Origin: Microbacterium sp. LWH11-1.2
Lineage (GTDB): Bacteria > Actinomycetota > Actinomycetes > Actinomycetales > Microbacteriaceae
Assembly (NCBI RefSeq): GCF_038397745.1
Contig: NZ_CP151636.1
Location: 3,720,001 to 3,784,000 of the forward strand
DNA: 64,000 bases
Direction of reading: 5' to 3'
Of the stretch, positions 17,687-26,030 are shown piece by piece (positions within the stretch are counted from its first letter, which is position 1; the number at the start of each line of letters is the position of its first letter). The notes beneath the pieces are model-generated. The model had not been told where the DNA came from, did not search any database, and saw nothing but the letters and a program-made list of their open reading frames with translations. The position numbers and the translations under genes are program-made.

Positions 17687-18109
17687 CTATAAGACACGCC
17701 AGGGGTCGAGCAGGTCGACCCCGGTATGAGCGAAGTCTTTGACGTTGCGTGTCGCGCACGTGGCCGAGTGGGCGAGGCAGATGGCAGCGATCTGGGCATC
17801 AGCCGTGCTGATCGGGCGCCCCGCCGCCTCTCGCGCGAGAAGGACTCTCGCGTAGTGAGCTGCGGAGGCGTCATCGAAGGCCAGGATGGAACGGGTACCG
17901 CGAAAGGGCTCGATCGCCGCGTCAACGCGAGCGGTCAGCTCCGCTTTCCGACGGCCGTCCGGGAGCCTTTCTAGGCCCGCCAACAGCTCAGCGAGTGTCA
18001 CCGCAGTGATGGAGACTTCGTCGGTGCACGCCTCGAGCCAGGCGACGACTCGCTCATTCGGCGCGGATCGGAAGACCTCCGAGATGACGTTCGTGTCGAG
18101 GACGATCAC
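17687..18109 (-). CDS. PIN-domain toxin (VapC/FitB-like)
   Basis: 140-residue PIN ribonuclease. Acidic metal-binding residues are seen in MIVLDTNVISE (Asp5), LAELLAG (Glu) and ISTADAQIAA (Asp), with a final Asn-Lys-Asp in RNVKDF. Such toxins cleave RNA and are silenced by the partner antitoxin. GTG 18109 overlaps the antitoxin stop by four bases (GTGA), which couples their translation. FitB-type more than classic VapC by the antitoxin's fold. Confidence 0.9.
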   Translation of the reverse strand: MIVLDTNVISEVFRSAPNERVVAWLEACTDEVSITAVTLAELLAGLERLPDGRRKAELTARVDAAIEPFRGTRSILAFDDASAAHYARVLLAREAAGRPISTADAQIAAICLAHSATCATRNVKDFAHTGVDLLDPWRVL

Positions 18110-18339
18110 TCGAAGTCCGCAGCCCGCGCGACGTCATCACGCTTCGGAAGCTCCAGGTCATCCGCAGCACCCCCTTGCTGGGCGGCGTGCATGAGAGCCA
18201 GCCCGATGTGCGGTCTCCGAGCGGCCCTGGTCAGAATCTCACGAACCTCGGCCTCCATGGAACGTCCATGGCTCTTCGCCTGCGCGGCGAGTTGCACTTT
18301 GACCGACTCATCGAGTCCACGAACGATGATCGATGCCAC
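18106..18339 (-). CDS. FitA-like ribbon-helix-helix antitoxin
   Basis: 77 residues. The N-terminus MASIIVRGLDESVKVQLAAQ is a ribbon-helix-helix DNA-binding fold; RSMEAEVREIL follows, and the acidic C-terminus is expected to block the PIN toxin. GTG 18339 has an AAGGAGGT about eight bases upstream, so the longer frame to 18426 is rejected. A near-perfect palindrome just upstream is the likely operator for autoregulation. Confidence 0.87.
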   Translation of the reverse strand: MASIIVRGLDESVKVQLAAQAKSHGRSMEAEVREILTRAARRPHIGLALMHAAQQGGAADDLELPKRDDVARAADFE

Positions 18340-18359
18340 GGGACGACCACCTCCTTGCT

Positions 18360-18379
18360 TGATATCATGCACGATATCA
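18360..18379. promoter_or_regulatory. Palindromic operator of the toxin-antitoxin operon
   Basis: TGATATC-N6-GATATCA, a 7-bp perfect inverted repeat, about 20 bases before the antitoxin start. Its AT-rich half sites overlap a plausible -10 region. Position and symmetry fit binding by a ribbon-helix-helix antitoxin dimer pair. Confidence 0.6.
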
Positions 18380-18513
18380 GGCAACGCGGAGGATCTGTCT
18401 CGCATGCGTCGAGCCTGCACACGCACACGCCATCCTGGGAACAGATTCGAGCGATTGTGGACGACTCTCAGAGACGCGCTGGGAGTGCAGAGCAGGTGAG
18501 GCGAGTCTGCGGT

Positions 18514-18867
18514 TCACCCGAAGCAGTCCACGCCCAGGGGCGCCACGGCCACGCAGTCATGCTTGGCAGGGTCGTAGTACTCGACACCGTCCGGAAGCAC
18601 AGGCCCCGGCTCGCCGAAGAACGCGCGATAGTCATTCGGGCACCCCTCGGTGCCGCCGCACTCGAAACCGTCCGGGTAGATGAGCCAAACCTGGTGACCC
18701 TGCGCCCACTCGGGCAGCTCCGGAGGGTACTCCTGGAGCGGTGTGGGGGCAGGCGTCGGCCAGGGAGGTGCCGCCTGTGGCGCTGTCGTGTCGGCGCACC
18801 CTGCAAGCGCGCCGATCGCGAGGACGAGAGCGGCGAGGGTCGTGGTGAGCGTGGCAGCGCGGCGCAT
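18514..18867 (-). CDS. Small lipoprotein, unknown
   Basis: 117 residues. The signal peptide ends in lipobox LAGC (Cys24), followed by a Pro-rich linker and a domain with four further cysteines (ECGGTEGC and DC...DC), which could form disulfides outside the cell. No family recognised. Sits beside the toxin-antitoxin locus, reading in the same direction. Confidence 0.78.
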   Translation of the reverse strand: MRRAATLTTTLAALVLAIGALAGCADTTAPQAAPPWPTPAPTPLQEYPPELPEWAQGHQVWLIYPDGFECGGTEGCPNDYRAFFGEPGPVLPDGVEYYDPAKHDCVAVAPLGVDCFG

Positions 18868-19010
18868 GAGGACATGTTCGCAGATGAACGCTCACACCTG
18901 GAGGGTCCCGGCAGAACCCGAGCGTCGTCCGAATGAGTACGCTACCCGTACGGTGGCCGAATCCGACAGCTGCCATCGCACCGACCGCCAAGAGAACTCT
19001 GGAGACGAGC

Positions 19011-19382
19011 GTGACCGAGACGTACCCGATTCAAGCCGCATTCGCATCGGCACTCGGCACCGCACGCGCCGATGAACTGCTGACCAAGCTCGACAACTAC
19101 TCCAATCAGCCGAATGCCGTCGCGGGTGCGGCGAAGAGGCCGAGCGACCCGGAGGTCGAAGCGAGCGCGCATGCGGCCTTCGCGGCGGCGACCCCGGAAG
19201 AAGTCGATCTGGAACTCGACTCGATCGGCATGTGGGGCCTCCTGACGCTCGCAGCTCGAGCCGACGCCACGATCCTCGACAGTCTTCCCGCAGAGCGTGC
19301 GGACAACCCGAAGGTGGCCTCGATCAGGCGTGCGGCCGCGAAGCATCGGAAGGGCCTGGCCGACGCCGAAGGTCGCCCCTGA
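19011..19382 (+). CDS. Hypothetical helical protein, 123 residues
   Basis: Starts MTETYPIQAAFASALG from GTG 19011, which has GGAGA upstream; longer in-frame starts lack one. It appears wholly alpha-helical, rich in Ala, Asp and Glu, and has no membrane segment. I do not recognise the family. Convergent with ychF (18-base gap). Confidence 0.65.
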   Translation: MTETYPIQAAFASALGTARADELLTKLDNYSNQPNAVAGAAKRPSDPEVEASAHAAFAAATPEEVDLELDSIGMWGLLTLAARADATILDSLPAERADNPKVASIRRAAAKHRKGLADAEGRP

Positions 19383-19400
19383 CTCGCCGAGCCGGATGGG

Positions 19401-20474
19401 CTAGTTGTTGAAGCGGAACTCCACGACGTCGCCGTCCTTCATGACGTAGTCCTTGCCCTCGAGGCGCGCCTTGCCCTTGGCACGGGCTTCGACGACCGAG
19501 CCCGTCTCGACGAGGTCGTCGAACGAGACGATCTCAGCCTTGATGAAGCCCTTCTCGAAGTCGGTATGGATGACGCCGGCGGCCTGCGGCGCCTTCGACC
19601 CCTTGGGGATCGTCCAGGCGCGAGCTTCCTTCGGACCAGCGGTGAGATACGTCTGGAGCCCGAGGGTGTCGAAGCCGATCCGCGCGAGCTGGTCGAGGCC
19701 CGACTCGTCCTGGCCGGTCGACGCCAGCAGCTCAGCGGCATCCTCCGGGTCGAGGTCGATCAGCTCGGACTCGATCTTGGCGTCGAGGAAGATGGCCTTC
19801 GCGGGCGCGACGAGAGCGGCGAGCTCGGCCTTGCGGGCATCATCCGTCAGCACCCCCTCGTCGACGTTGAAGACGAAGATGACGGGCTTCGCGGTGAGCA
19901 GCCCCAGCTCGCGGATCGGCGTCAGATCGATGCCGGCGACCGACAGCAGCACACCGCGCTCCAGAGCGTCCTTCGCGGCGATCGCGGTCTCGAGCACGAC
20001 GGGCTCGATCTTCTTGCCGCGCACTTCCTTCTCGTAGCGGCTGATCGCCTTCTCGACGGTCTCGAGGTCGGCGAGCATGAGCTCGGCGTTGATCGTCTCC
20101 ATGTCGGATGCCGGGTTCACGGCACCGTCCACGTGCACCACGTCGTCGTCGGCGAACCCGCGCACGACCTGGGCGATCGCGTCCGCCTCGCGGATGTTCG
20201 CCAGGAACTTGTTGCCCAGCCCCTCGCCCTCGCTCGCACCCCGCACGATGCCGGCGATGTCGACGAACGACACCGCTGCGGGGAGGATCCGCTCGCTGCC
20301 GAAGATCTCCGCGAGCTTGTCGAGACGCGGGTCGGGCAGGTTCACCACGCCGACGTTCGGCTCGATCGTCGCGAACGGATAGTTCGCCGCGAGCACGTCG
20401 TTCTTGGTGAGTGCGTTGAAGAGGGTGGACTTGCCGACGTTGGGCAGGCCGACGATGCCGATAGTGAGAGCCAC
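19401..20474 (-). CDS. ychF: Ribosome-binding ATPase YchF (Obg family)
   Basis: 357 residues. The G1 P-loop GLPNVGKSTLFN, G3 DIAGIVRGASEGEGLGN and C-terminal TGS domain (ending VMKDGDVVEFRFNN) are all present. In YchF the G4 motif is altered so that ATP is preferred over GTP. The protein binds ribosomes and modulates oxidative stress responses. GTG 20474 follows a TAGACT box by eight bases. Confidence 0.97.
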   Translation of the reverse strand: MALTIGIVGLPNVGKSTLFNALTKNDVLAANYPFATIEPNVGVVNLPDPRLDKLAEIFGSERILPAAVSFVDIAGIVRGASEGEGLGNKFLANIREADAIAQVVRGFADDDVVHVDGAVNPASDMETINAELMLADLETVEKAISRYEKEVRGKKIEPVVLETAIAAKDALERGVLLSVAGIDLTPIRELGLLTAKPVIFVFNVDEGVLTDDARKAELAALVAPAKAIFLDAKIESELIDLDPEDAAELLASTGQDESGLDQLARIGFDTLGLQTYLTAGPKEARAWTIPKGSKAPQAAGVIHTDFEKGFIKAEIVSFDDLVETGSVVEARAKGKARLEGKDYVMKDGDVVEFRFNN

Positions 20475-20482
20475 GGAGGACG

Positions 20483-20488
20483 AGTCTA
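20483..20488 (-). promoter_or_regulatory. -10 box TAGACT upstream of ychF
   Basis: TAGACT on the minus strand, eight bases before GTG 20474; leaderless or nearly so. Confidence 0.5.
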
Positions 20489-20516
20489 CCTGTCGGTCCT
20501 CGCGTGGTCCTGCGAG

Positions 20517-21257
20517 TCAGTCGCGTACCGCGCGGAACGCCCTCGTCACGTAAGGGAGATCGATCGTGTCATCGCCGTGGAGGCCGAGCTCGTCGAACAG
20601 GGCATCCATGTCCCGCCGGATGCGTGCCTTCTCATCGTCGGATGCCGTGATCACGTAGCTGCGCGACGACGCCATGGTGTGCAGCAGTTCGCGGGTGATG
20701 GGTCGGACCCATTCCCAGCGCTGCTGCGCGAGCGGACCGAACGGCGCCGCGACGACGGGGTCTCCCGCGGCGAGCATGATCTCGGCATTGCTGCCGTGCA
20801 TGATCTCGGTGAGCCGTCGCACCCAGTCCACGCGCTCGTCGCGGATGTTCCAGATGAGTCCGAGCACTCCCCCGCTGCGCACGACGCGCCCGATCTCGGC
20901 GGAGGCCGCCACCGGCTCGACCCAGTGCCACGCCTGGCCGAGCACGACCGCGTCGACGCTGTCATCCGGAAGCGGCAGGCGCTCGGCCGTCCCGACGAAC
21001 GCGGGGACCCCGGGGACCGCGGTGCGCAGGGTCGCGAGCATCTCGGGGTCGGGATCGACGGCGACGACCTCGGCGTCCGGTGCACCGAGGAGGGTGCGCG
21101 TGAGCTTCCCGGTCCCGGCGCCCACATCGGCGATGCGACGCGAACCGTGCGGCAGGGCGTCGAGCATCCATGCGACCGCCGCGAAGGGGTACTCCGGCCG
21201 ACCGACCTCGTAGCTGTGGGCCTGCACGCCGAAGGATGTCGCCTGCTCGTCCGTCAT
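20517..21257 (-). CDS. Class I SAM-dependent methyltransferase
   Basis: 246 residues, UbiE/Trans-aconitate-methyltransferase-like. SAM-binding motif I is IADVGAGTGKLTR, motif II ends in VVAVDPDPEML, and GTAERLPLPDDSVD with LGQAWHWV follows. Substrate unknown. ATG 21257 is fixed by a TAGGCT box six bases upstream. Divergent from the exonuclease gene. Confidence 0.88.
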   Translation of the reverse strand: MTDEQATSFGVQAHSYEVGRPEYPFAAVAWMLDALPHGSRRIADVGAGTGKLTRTLLGAPDAEVVAVDPDPEMLATLRTAVPGVPAFVGTAERLPLPDDSVDAVVLGQAWHWVEPVAASAEIGRVVRSGGVLGLIWNIRDERVDWVRRLTEIMHGSNAEIMLAAGDPVVAAPFGPLAQQRWEWVRPITRELLHTMASSRSYVITASDDEKARIRRDMDALFDELGLHGDDTIDLPYVTRAFRAVRD

Positions 21258-21263
21258 GTCGCC

Positions 21264-21269
21264 AGCCTA
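21264..21269 (-). promoter_or_regulatory. -10 box TAGGCT, leaderless methyltransferase start
   Basis: TAGGCT followed by six bases and ATG 21257 on the minus strand. Confidence 0.55.
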
Positions 21270-21316
21270 CGGCGAGCCTGCGATCCGACGCCGAAATCGC
21301 GAGGGAGAGTGGATCC

Positions 21317-21910
21317 GTGCCACTGGACTTCACTGCGATCGACTTCGAAACCGCGAACTCCAGCCCGGCCTCCGCCTGCTCCGTCGGACTCGTCCGCGTG
21401 CGCGGCGGCGAGGTCGTCGCGACCGCCGGATGGCTGATCCAGCCTCCGCCCGGGCACGACGAGTTCCAGGAGTGGAACGTGCGCATCCACGGCATCCAAC
21501 CGCAGGACGTGGTCTCCGCCGCCACCTGGGCGGACCAGTTCGACCGTCTCTGCGGCTTCGCGGGCGCCGACGTCCTGGTCGCCCACAACGCCGGGTTCGA
21601 TCTCAACGTCCTGCGCCGGGCGGCTGAGGCCACCGACATGCTGTGCCCGCCGTACCGCTCGCTCTGCAGCCTGCAGGTCGCCCGCAAGACGTATCAGCTC
21701 GACTCGTACCGCCTGCCGGTGGCCGCAGCCGCCGCAGGGTTCGCGGAGTTCTCGCACCATGACGCCCTGGCCGATGCCCGCGCCTGCGCGCAGATCGTGA
21801 TCGATGCCGCCCGCCGCCACGGCGCCGCCGACGTGTTCGCGCTCGCCGACGCGCTCAGCCTGCGGGTGACGGAGCCCGCGGTTCCTGCTCTGGAGCGCGC
21901 CGTCGCCTGA
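21317..21910 (+). CDS. DnaQ-like 3'-5' exonuclease (DEDDh)
   Basis: 197 residues with the three exonuclease motifs: Exo I TAIDFETAN, Exo II LVAHNAGFDLNVL and Exo III SHHDALADARACA, giving the DEDD set plus catalytic His. It resembles the stand-alone epsilon-like exonucleases of actinobacteria. GTG 21317 has GGGAGA upstream; the frame extends further but without a ribosome site. Ends shortly before a GC hairpin. Confidence 0.9.
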   Translation: MPLDFTAIDFETANSSPASACSVGLVRVRGGEVVATAGWLIQPPPGHDEFQEWNVRIHGIQPQDVVSAATWADQFDRLCGFAGADVLVAHNAGFDLNVLRRAAEATDMLCPPYRSLCSLQVARKTYQLDSYRLPVAAAAAGFAEFSHHDALADARACAQIVIDAARRHGAADVFALADALSLRVTEPAVPALERAVA

Positions 21911-21929
21911 CGGGGATCGCCGCGCCTGA

Positions 21930-21944
21930 GCGGGGCTGCCCCGC
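21930..21944 (+). terminator. Small hairpin after the exonuclease gene
   Basis: GCGGGG-CTG-CCCCGC, a six-bp stem. It ends one base before the ATG at 21946, which argues against that codon being the rmuC start. Confidence 0.4.
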
Positions 21945-21975
21945 AATGTCGGATGCCGGCCGCATCATGAGAGAC

Positions 21976-23220
21976 ATGGATGCTCTCTCGCTCGTTCTGG
22001 TCCTCGCCGCACTCGCGGCGGGTGTCGCCGTGGGCTGGTTCCTGCGCGCAGGACGAGGGGCCGCCGACCTGGCACGGGCAGAGGCCGAGCTTGCAGCCGC
22101 GCGCGACGACCGGGATCGCCAGTACGACCTCTACCGCGACGCGGTCGAGCACGCCCGTACGGAGCAGCGCGCGGAGGCGCTGCGCGTCCAGCAGCAGAAC
22201 GCCGTGCTCACCGCACTCGCGCCGGTGCGCGAGAGCCTGCAGCAGATGCAGTCGAAGGTGACGGCGATCGAGCAGGAGCGGCAGGCGCAGTTCGGCACCC
22301 TCGCCGAGCAGCTGCGGCGCGCGCAGGAGTCCGACGAGGCGCTGCGGGCCACGACCGAATCCCTGGCCGGGGCCCTGCGATCCACCGCGACGCGCGGCGT
22401 CTGGGGAGAGACGCAGCTGCGCCGGGTGGTCGAGGCGGCCGGCCTCACCCGCCATGTCGACTTCGACCTGCAGTCGACGATCTCGTCCGACCGTGGCACC
22501 GGTCGCCCCGACATGGTCGTCCGCCTGGCAGGCGGCACGTCGATCGCCGTCGATGCCAAGGTCCCGCTCGATGCGTATCTCGAGGCATCCGCTCTCCCCG
22601 CCGGAGATGCTCACGAGCCGCAGCGACGTGCGCACATGCAGAAGCACGTCAAGGCCGTGCGCGCCCACGTCGATGCGCTCGCGAAGAAGGCCTACTGGTC
22701 GGGCCTCGACGCCAGTCCGGAGTTCGTGATCTGCTTCCTGCCGAGCGAGTCCCTCCTCGCCGCGGCGATCGACGAAGACCCCACGCTGCTCGACTACGCC
22801 TTCAGCCGTCGTGTCGCGCTGGCCTCGCCCGTCAACCTCTGGGCCGTGCTGAAGACCGTCGCCTATGCCTGGACCCAGCAGGAGGTGTCGACCGAGGCAC
22901 GGACCCTGCTCAATCTCGGAACCCAGCTCTACGAGCGGCTCGGCACTCTCTCCGGCCACGCCGACGAGCTGCGACGAGCACTGGAGCGCACCGTCGACAG
23001 CTACAACAAGTTCGCCGGTTCGCTCGAGACCCGTGTGCTCGTGACGGCGCGACAGTTCCCTGGCGTCGACGCCTCGGGCCTTCCCGCCGCGCCGGCGGTC
23101 ACCGCAGGGGTCACCCGCCGCTTCACCGCACCGGAACTCGTCGGCATCGACGACGAGAAGTCCGACGCCCCGGTCCGCGCGGATGTGGGAGAGGTGCGCG
23201 CACGCCTCGGCGACGTGTGA
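21976..23220 (+). CDS. rmuC: DNA recombination protein RmuC homologue
   Basis: 414 residues: an N-terminal membrane helix (MDALSLVLVLAALAAGVAVG), a coiled-coil of about 100 residues, then the RmuC nuclease-like core with GVWGETQLRRVVEAAG, RPDMVVRL, AVDAKVPLDAY and FVICFLPSESLL. RmuC limits DNA inversions in E. coli, and the core is restriction-endonuclease-like. ATGs at 21946, 21967 and 21976 are all in frame; 21976 is preferred because a GC hairpin abuts 21946. Confidence 0.9.
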   Translation: MDALSLVLVLAALAAGVAVGWFLRAGRGAADLARAEAELAAARDDRDRQYDLYRDAVEHARTEQRAEALRVQQQNAVLTALAPVRESLQQMQSKVTAIEQERQAQFGTLAEQLRRAQESDEALRATTESLAGALRSTATRGVWGETQLRRVVEAAGLTRHVDFDLQSTISSDRGTGRPDMVVRLAGGTSIAVDAKVPLDAYLEASALPAGDAHEPQRRAHMQKHVKAVRAHVDALAKKAYWSGLDASPEFVICFLPSESLLAAAIDEDPTLLDYAFSRRVALASPVNLWAVLKTVAYAWTQQEVSTEARTLLNLGTQLYERLGTLSGHADELRRALERTVDSYNKFAGSLETRVLVTARQFPGVDASGLPAAPAVTAGVTRRFTAPELVGIDDEKSDAPVRADVGEVRARLGDV

Positions 23221-23221
23221 G

Positions 23222-23506
23222 TCAGGCGGCGCCCGGAACGCCGCTCAGCAGCACGATGACCAGACCGCTGGTGGCGAGGAAGGCCCCGATCATCCACCAT
23301 GCGCTGATCTCATGACCTTCGTCGAGACGCTTGCGGAAGAGCACGTCGGCTCGTCGAGCGGGGTCGCTGACCGCGGTCTGCGGTGGAGCCGTCGGAGCCG
23401 GAGCTATCACCTCGGCGTCGGCGCTCACCCGGAGGATGCGCCCCGTGTTGGTCGTGACAATCTTCGTCGGGGCGGCCTTCGAGCCGCTCGTATGCTGCGT
23501 TGTCAT
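23222..23506 (-). CDS. Small single-pass membrane protein, unknown
   Basis: 94 residues. A polar, Ala/Pro-rich N-terminal part starting MTTQHTSGSKAAPTK is followed by RRADVLFRKRLDEGHE and one C-terminal hydrophobic helix. ATG 23506 has AGGAGGG about eight bases upstream. It is downstream of glpX on the same strand, with a 190-base gap. Family not recognised. Confidence 0.7.
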   Translation of the reverse strand: MTTQHTSGSKAAPTKIVTTNTGRILRVSADAEVIAPAPTAPPQTAVSDPARRADVLFRKRLDEGHEISAWWMIGAFLATSGLVIVLLSGVPGAA

Positions 23507-23699
23507 CTGTTCGCCCTCCTGGTGCCTGCGGTGCCTGGCGGCTCCGTCGACGGCGACAAACCCAGGAACAATTGTGACACGGCACCCCGAGGAAGCGTGG
23601 ATCACGACGTCTCGACCCGATACCGGGTCGGTAACGATGACACGGCCTCCCCGCGCACAGATCGCTCGCCGAGCGGCCCGTACGACTATGCCGGGCGAC

Positions 23700-24686
23700 T
23701 CAGAGCCACTTGGAGACGAGGTGCTCCGAGGCGATGCGGCGAAGGGTGCCCGATGCTCCGCGAAGCACGACGCTCTCCGTGTAGACGAAGCCGCGCTCCC
23801 GGCGCACGCCGGCGACCAGCTGGCCGTCGGTGACGCCCGTGGCGACGAAGATCGTGTTCTTGCCCTGCACGAGGTCGTCGGCCTCGTAGACCTTGTCCAT
23901 GTCGAGGCCGGCGTCGATGCCCCGCTGACGCTCATCGTCATCACGCGGCCAGAGCCGACCCTGGATGTGGCCGCCGAGCGCCTTGATGGCGCAGGCCGTG
24001 ACGATGCCTTCCGGGCTGCCTCCGACGCCCACGCACATGTCGGTGCGCGCGTCGTGACGAGCCGCGTTGATCCCACCGGCGACGTCTCCGTCGCTCATCA
24101 GGCGGGTACCGGCACCGGCGTCGCGGATCTCCTGGATCAGCTGCTCGTGCCGCGGGCGGTTCAGCACCGAGACGACGATCTCGTCGACGGGCTTGTCGAG
24201 TGCCCCCGCGAGTCGGCGGATGTTCTCGCCGACGGGGAGGCGGATGTCGACCACGCCGACGCCCGCGGGGCCCGTGACGAGCTTGTCCATGTAGAACACC
24301 GTCGATGCGTCGAGCATCGTGCCGCGGTCGGACACGGCGATCACCGAGAGCGCGTTCTGCCGGCCGGCAGCAGTGAGAGACGTGCCGTCGATGGGGTCGA
24401 CCGCGATGTCGCACAGCGGCCCGCGGCCGGTGCCGACGACCTCCCCGTTGAAGAGCATCGGGGCGTTGTCCTTCTCGCCTTCGCCGATGACGACACGGCC
24501 CTGGAAGTCGACCGTTCCGAGGAACGCGCGCATCGCGTCGACGGCGGCTCCGTCGGCGGCCTCCTTCGCGCCGCGGCCGATGAACGGCACCGCGCGGATC
24601 GCCGCCGCCTCGGTCGCGCGCACCAGCTCCATCGCGAGGTTGCGGTCGGGATGAAGAGGGCTCAGATCCGCTGTCAGACTCACCAT
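23700..24686 (-). CDS. glpX: Class II fructose-1,6-bisphosphatase (GlpX)
   Basis: 328 residues; dephosphorylates fructose-1,6-bisphosphate for gluconeogenesis. The metal/phosphate motifs VIGEGEKDNAPML and AVDPIDGTSLTAAG are intact, as is the downstream GVGGSPEGIVTA. This is the main FBPase of actinobacteria. ATG 24686 follows a TAGGCT box by six bases. Divergent from fba, the enzyme for the neighbouring step. Confidence 0.97.
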   Translation of the reverse strand: MVSLTADLSPLHPDRNLAMELVRATEAAAIRAVPFIGRGAKEAADGAAVDAMRAFLGTVDFQGRVVIGEGEKDNAPMLFNGEVVGTGRGPLCDIAVDPIDGTSLTAAGRQNALSVIAVSDRGTMLDASTVFYMDKLVTGPAGVGVVDIRLPVGENIRRLAGALDKPVDEIVVSVLNRPRHEQLIQEIRDAGAGTRLMSDGDVAGGINAARHDARTDMCVGVGGSPEGIVTACAIKALGGHIQGRLWPRDDDERQRGIDAGLDMDKVYEADDLVQGKNTIFVATGVTDGQLVAGVRRERGFVYTESVVLRGASGTLRRIASEHLVSKWL

Positions 24687-24692
24687 GCGGTC

Positions 24693-24698
24693 AGCCTA
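24693..24698 (-). promoter_or_regulatory. -10 box TAGGCT, leaderless glpX start
   Basis: TAGGCT, six bases, then ATG 24686 on the minus strand. Confidence 0.55.
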
Positions 24699-24828
24699 TC
24701 GATCAGCCATCGTGAACAGCCCGGCTTTCGGCCCATTTCAGGTGAAGGAATCCCGATTCTTAACAGTCCGGCAGGAGTCCTGGCCGCTCAGCGCCTCGGA
24801 GCCTGCGTCATCGACCCACGCACCCCGA

Positions 24829-24834
24829 TAGAGT
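24829..24834 (+). promoter_or_regulatory. Possible -10 box TAGAGT for fba
   Basis: TAGAGT lies 37 bases before the fba ATG, so this mRNA would carry a short leader with its own Shine-Dalgarno. No good -35 is seen. Confidence 0.35.
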
Positions 24835-24871
24835 GACTGCTGTCCCGGCTTCCCCTATCGCAGGAGTTCTC

Positions 24872-25900
24872 ATGCCCGTCGCCACCCCGGATCAGTACGC
24901 CGAAATGCTCGACCGCGCGAAGGCCGGCGGCTTCGCGTATCCCGCTTTCAACGTCTCCAGCTCGCAGACGATCAACTCCGTCCTGCAGGGCCTCACCGAG
25001 GCCGGCTCCGACGGCATCATCCAGGTGACCACCGGCGGCGCCGACTACTTCGCCGGCCACACGGTCAAGGCCCGCTCCACCGGCGCGCTCGCGTTCGCAC
25101 GCTACGCCACCGAGGTCGCCAAGAACTACCCGGTCACCGTCGCGCTGCACACGGACCACTGCCCGAAGGACGCGCTGGCCGGCTTCGTCGAGCCGCTGAT
25201 CGCGGCTTCCGAGGAAGAGGTCAAGGCCGGACGCAACCCGATCTTCCAGTCCCACATGTGGGACGGCTCCGCCGTTCCCCTCGCAGAGAACATCGAGATC
25301 GCCAAGGATCTCCTCCCCCGCATGAAGGCCATCAACGCGATCCTCGAGGTCGAGATCGGCGTCGTCGGCGGCGAGGAGGACGGTGTCGCGCACGAGGGCT
25401 CGAACGATGCCCTCTACACGACCTTCGCCGACGTCGACCAGGCCGTTCAGGCGCTGGGCCTCGGCGAGCAGGGCCGATACATCGCCGCCCTGACCTTCGG
25501 AAACGTGCACGGCGTCTACAAGCCGGGCGGCGTGAAGCTGCGCCCCGAGCTGCTGGGCGAGATCCAGCAGCAGGTCGCCGCGAAGTACAACACCGGCGCC
25601 AAGCCGCTCGACCTCGTCTTCCACGGCGGCTCCGGCTCGACCGACGACGAGATCGCCCTCGCGGTCGCCAACGGTGTCATCAAGATGAACATCGACACCG
25701 ACACGCAGTACGCCTACACGCGTGCGATCGCCGACTACATGTTCAAGAACTACGACGGCGTCCTCAAGGTCGACGGCGAGGTCGGCAACAAGAAGCAGTA
25801 CGACCCGCGCGCATGGGGCAAGATCGCCGAGACCGCGATGGCCGCCCGCGTCGTCGAGTCCACCCGCCAGCTCGGCTCCTACGGCCAGTCGAAGAGCTGA
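24872..25900 (+). CDS. fba: Class II fructose-bisphosphate aldolase
   Basis: 342 residues; Zn-dependent aldolase of glycolysis and gluconeogenesis. The zinc-binding and catalytic region ALHTDHCPKD, the LEVEIGVVGGEEDG stretch, FGNVHGVYKPG and the phosphate-binding FHGGSGSTDDE are all present. ATG 24872 is chosen over 24833 because AGGAG lies five bases before it. Followed by a three-unit tandem repeat and a perfect hairpin terminator. Confidence 0.97.
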   Translation: MPVATPDQYAEMLDRAKAGGFAYPAFNVSSSQTINSVLQGLTEAGSDGIIQVTTGGADYFAGHTVKARSTGALAFARYATEVAKNYPVTVALHTDHCPKDALAGFVEPLIAASEEEVKAGRNPIFQSHMWDGSAVPLAENIEIAKDLLPRMKAINAILEVEIGVVGGEEDGVAHEGSNDALYTTFADVDQAVQALGLGEQGRYIAALTFGNVHGVYKPGGVKLRPELLGEIQQQVAAKYNTGAKPLDLVFHGGSGSTDDEIALAVANGVIKMNIDTDTQYAYTRAIADYMFKNYDGVLKVDGEVGNKKQYDPRAWGKIAETAMAARVVESTRQLGSYGQSKS

Positions 25901-25978
25901 TCCGCCCCCTGGGTCGCTGAGCTCCGCCCCCTGGGTCGCTGAGCTCCGTCCCCTGGGTCGCTGAGCCTGTCGAAGCGA
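25901..25978. repeat. 22-bp tandem repeat x3 ending in a dispersed repeat
   Basis: Three copies of a 22-base unit starting TCCGCCCCCTGG and ending GGTCGCTGAGC at 25901-25922, 25923-25944 and 25945-25966 (third copy with one C-to-T change), then CTGTCGAAGCG. The last copy matches the dispersed GGGTCsCTGAGCyTGTCGAAG family found elsewhere in the window. Confidence 0.9.
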
Positions 25979-25979
25979 A

Positions 25980-26007
25980 GGGTGCCCGGCCGATCGGCCG
26001 GGCACCC
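25980..26007. terminator. Perfect hairpin terminator between convergent genes
   Basis: A 12-bp stem GGGTGCCCGGCC/GGCCGGGCACCC around GATC, then CTTCTCT. It serves fba on the plus strand and the DUF6264-like gene on the minus strand. Confidence 0.8.
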
Positions 26008-26030
26008 CTTCTCTGCGTCGATGGGCGGGA

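Noticed and set aside
21946..21975. ATG 21946 as rmuC start
   Set aside because: It directly abuts a GC hairpin and has no ribosome site or -10 box; 21976 places the membrane helix at the N-terminus. Not fully excluded.
23331..24836. Plus-strand frame of 501 codons opposite glpX
   Set aside because: Antisense shadow of glpX; no start signal and no recognisable domain.
25901..25966. Three direct repeats as a CRISPR array
   Set aside because: The units are contiguous with no spacers, and there are no cas genes.
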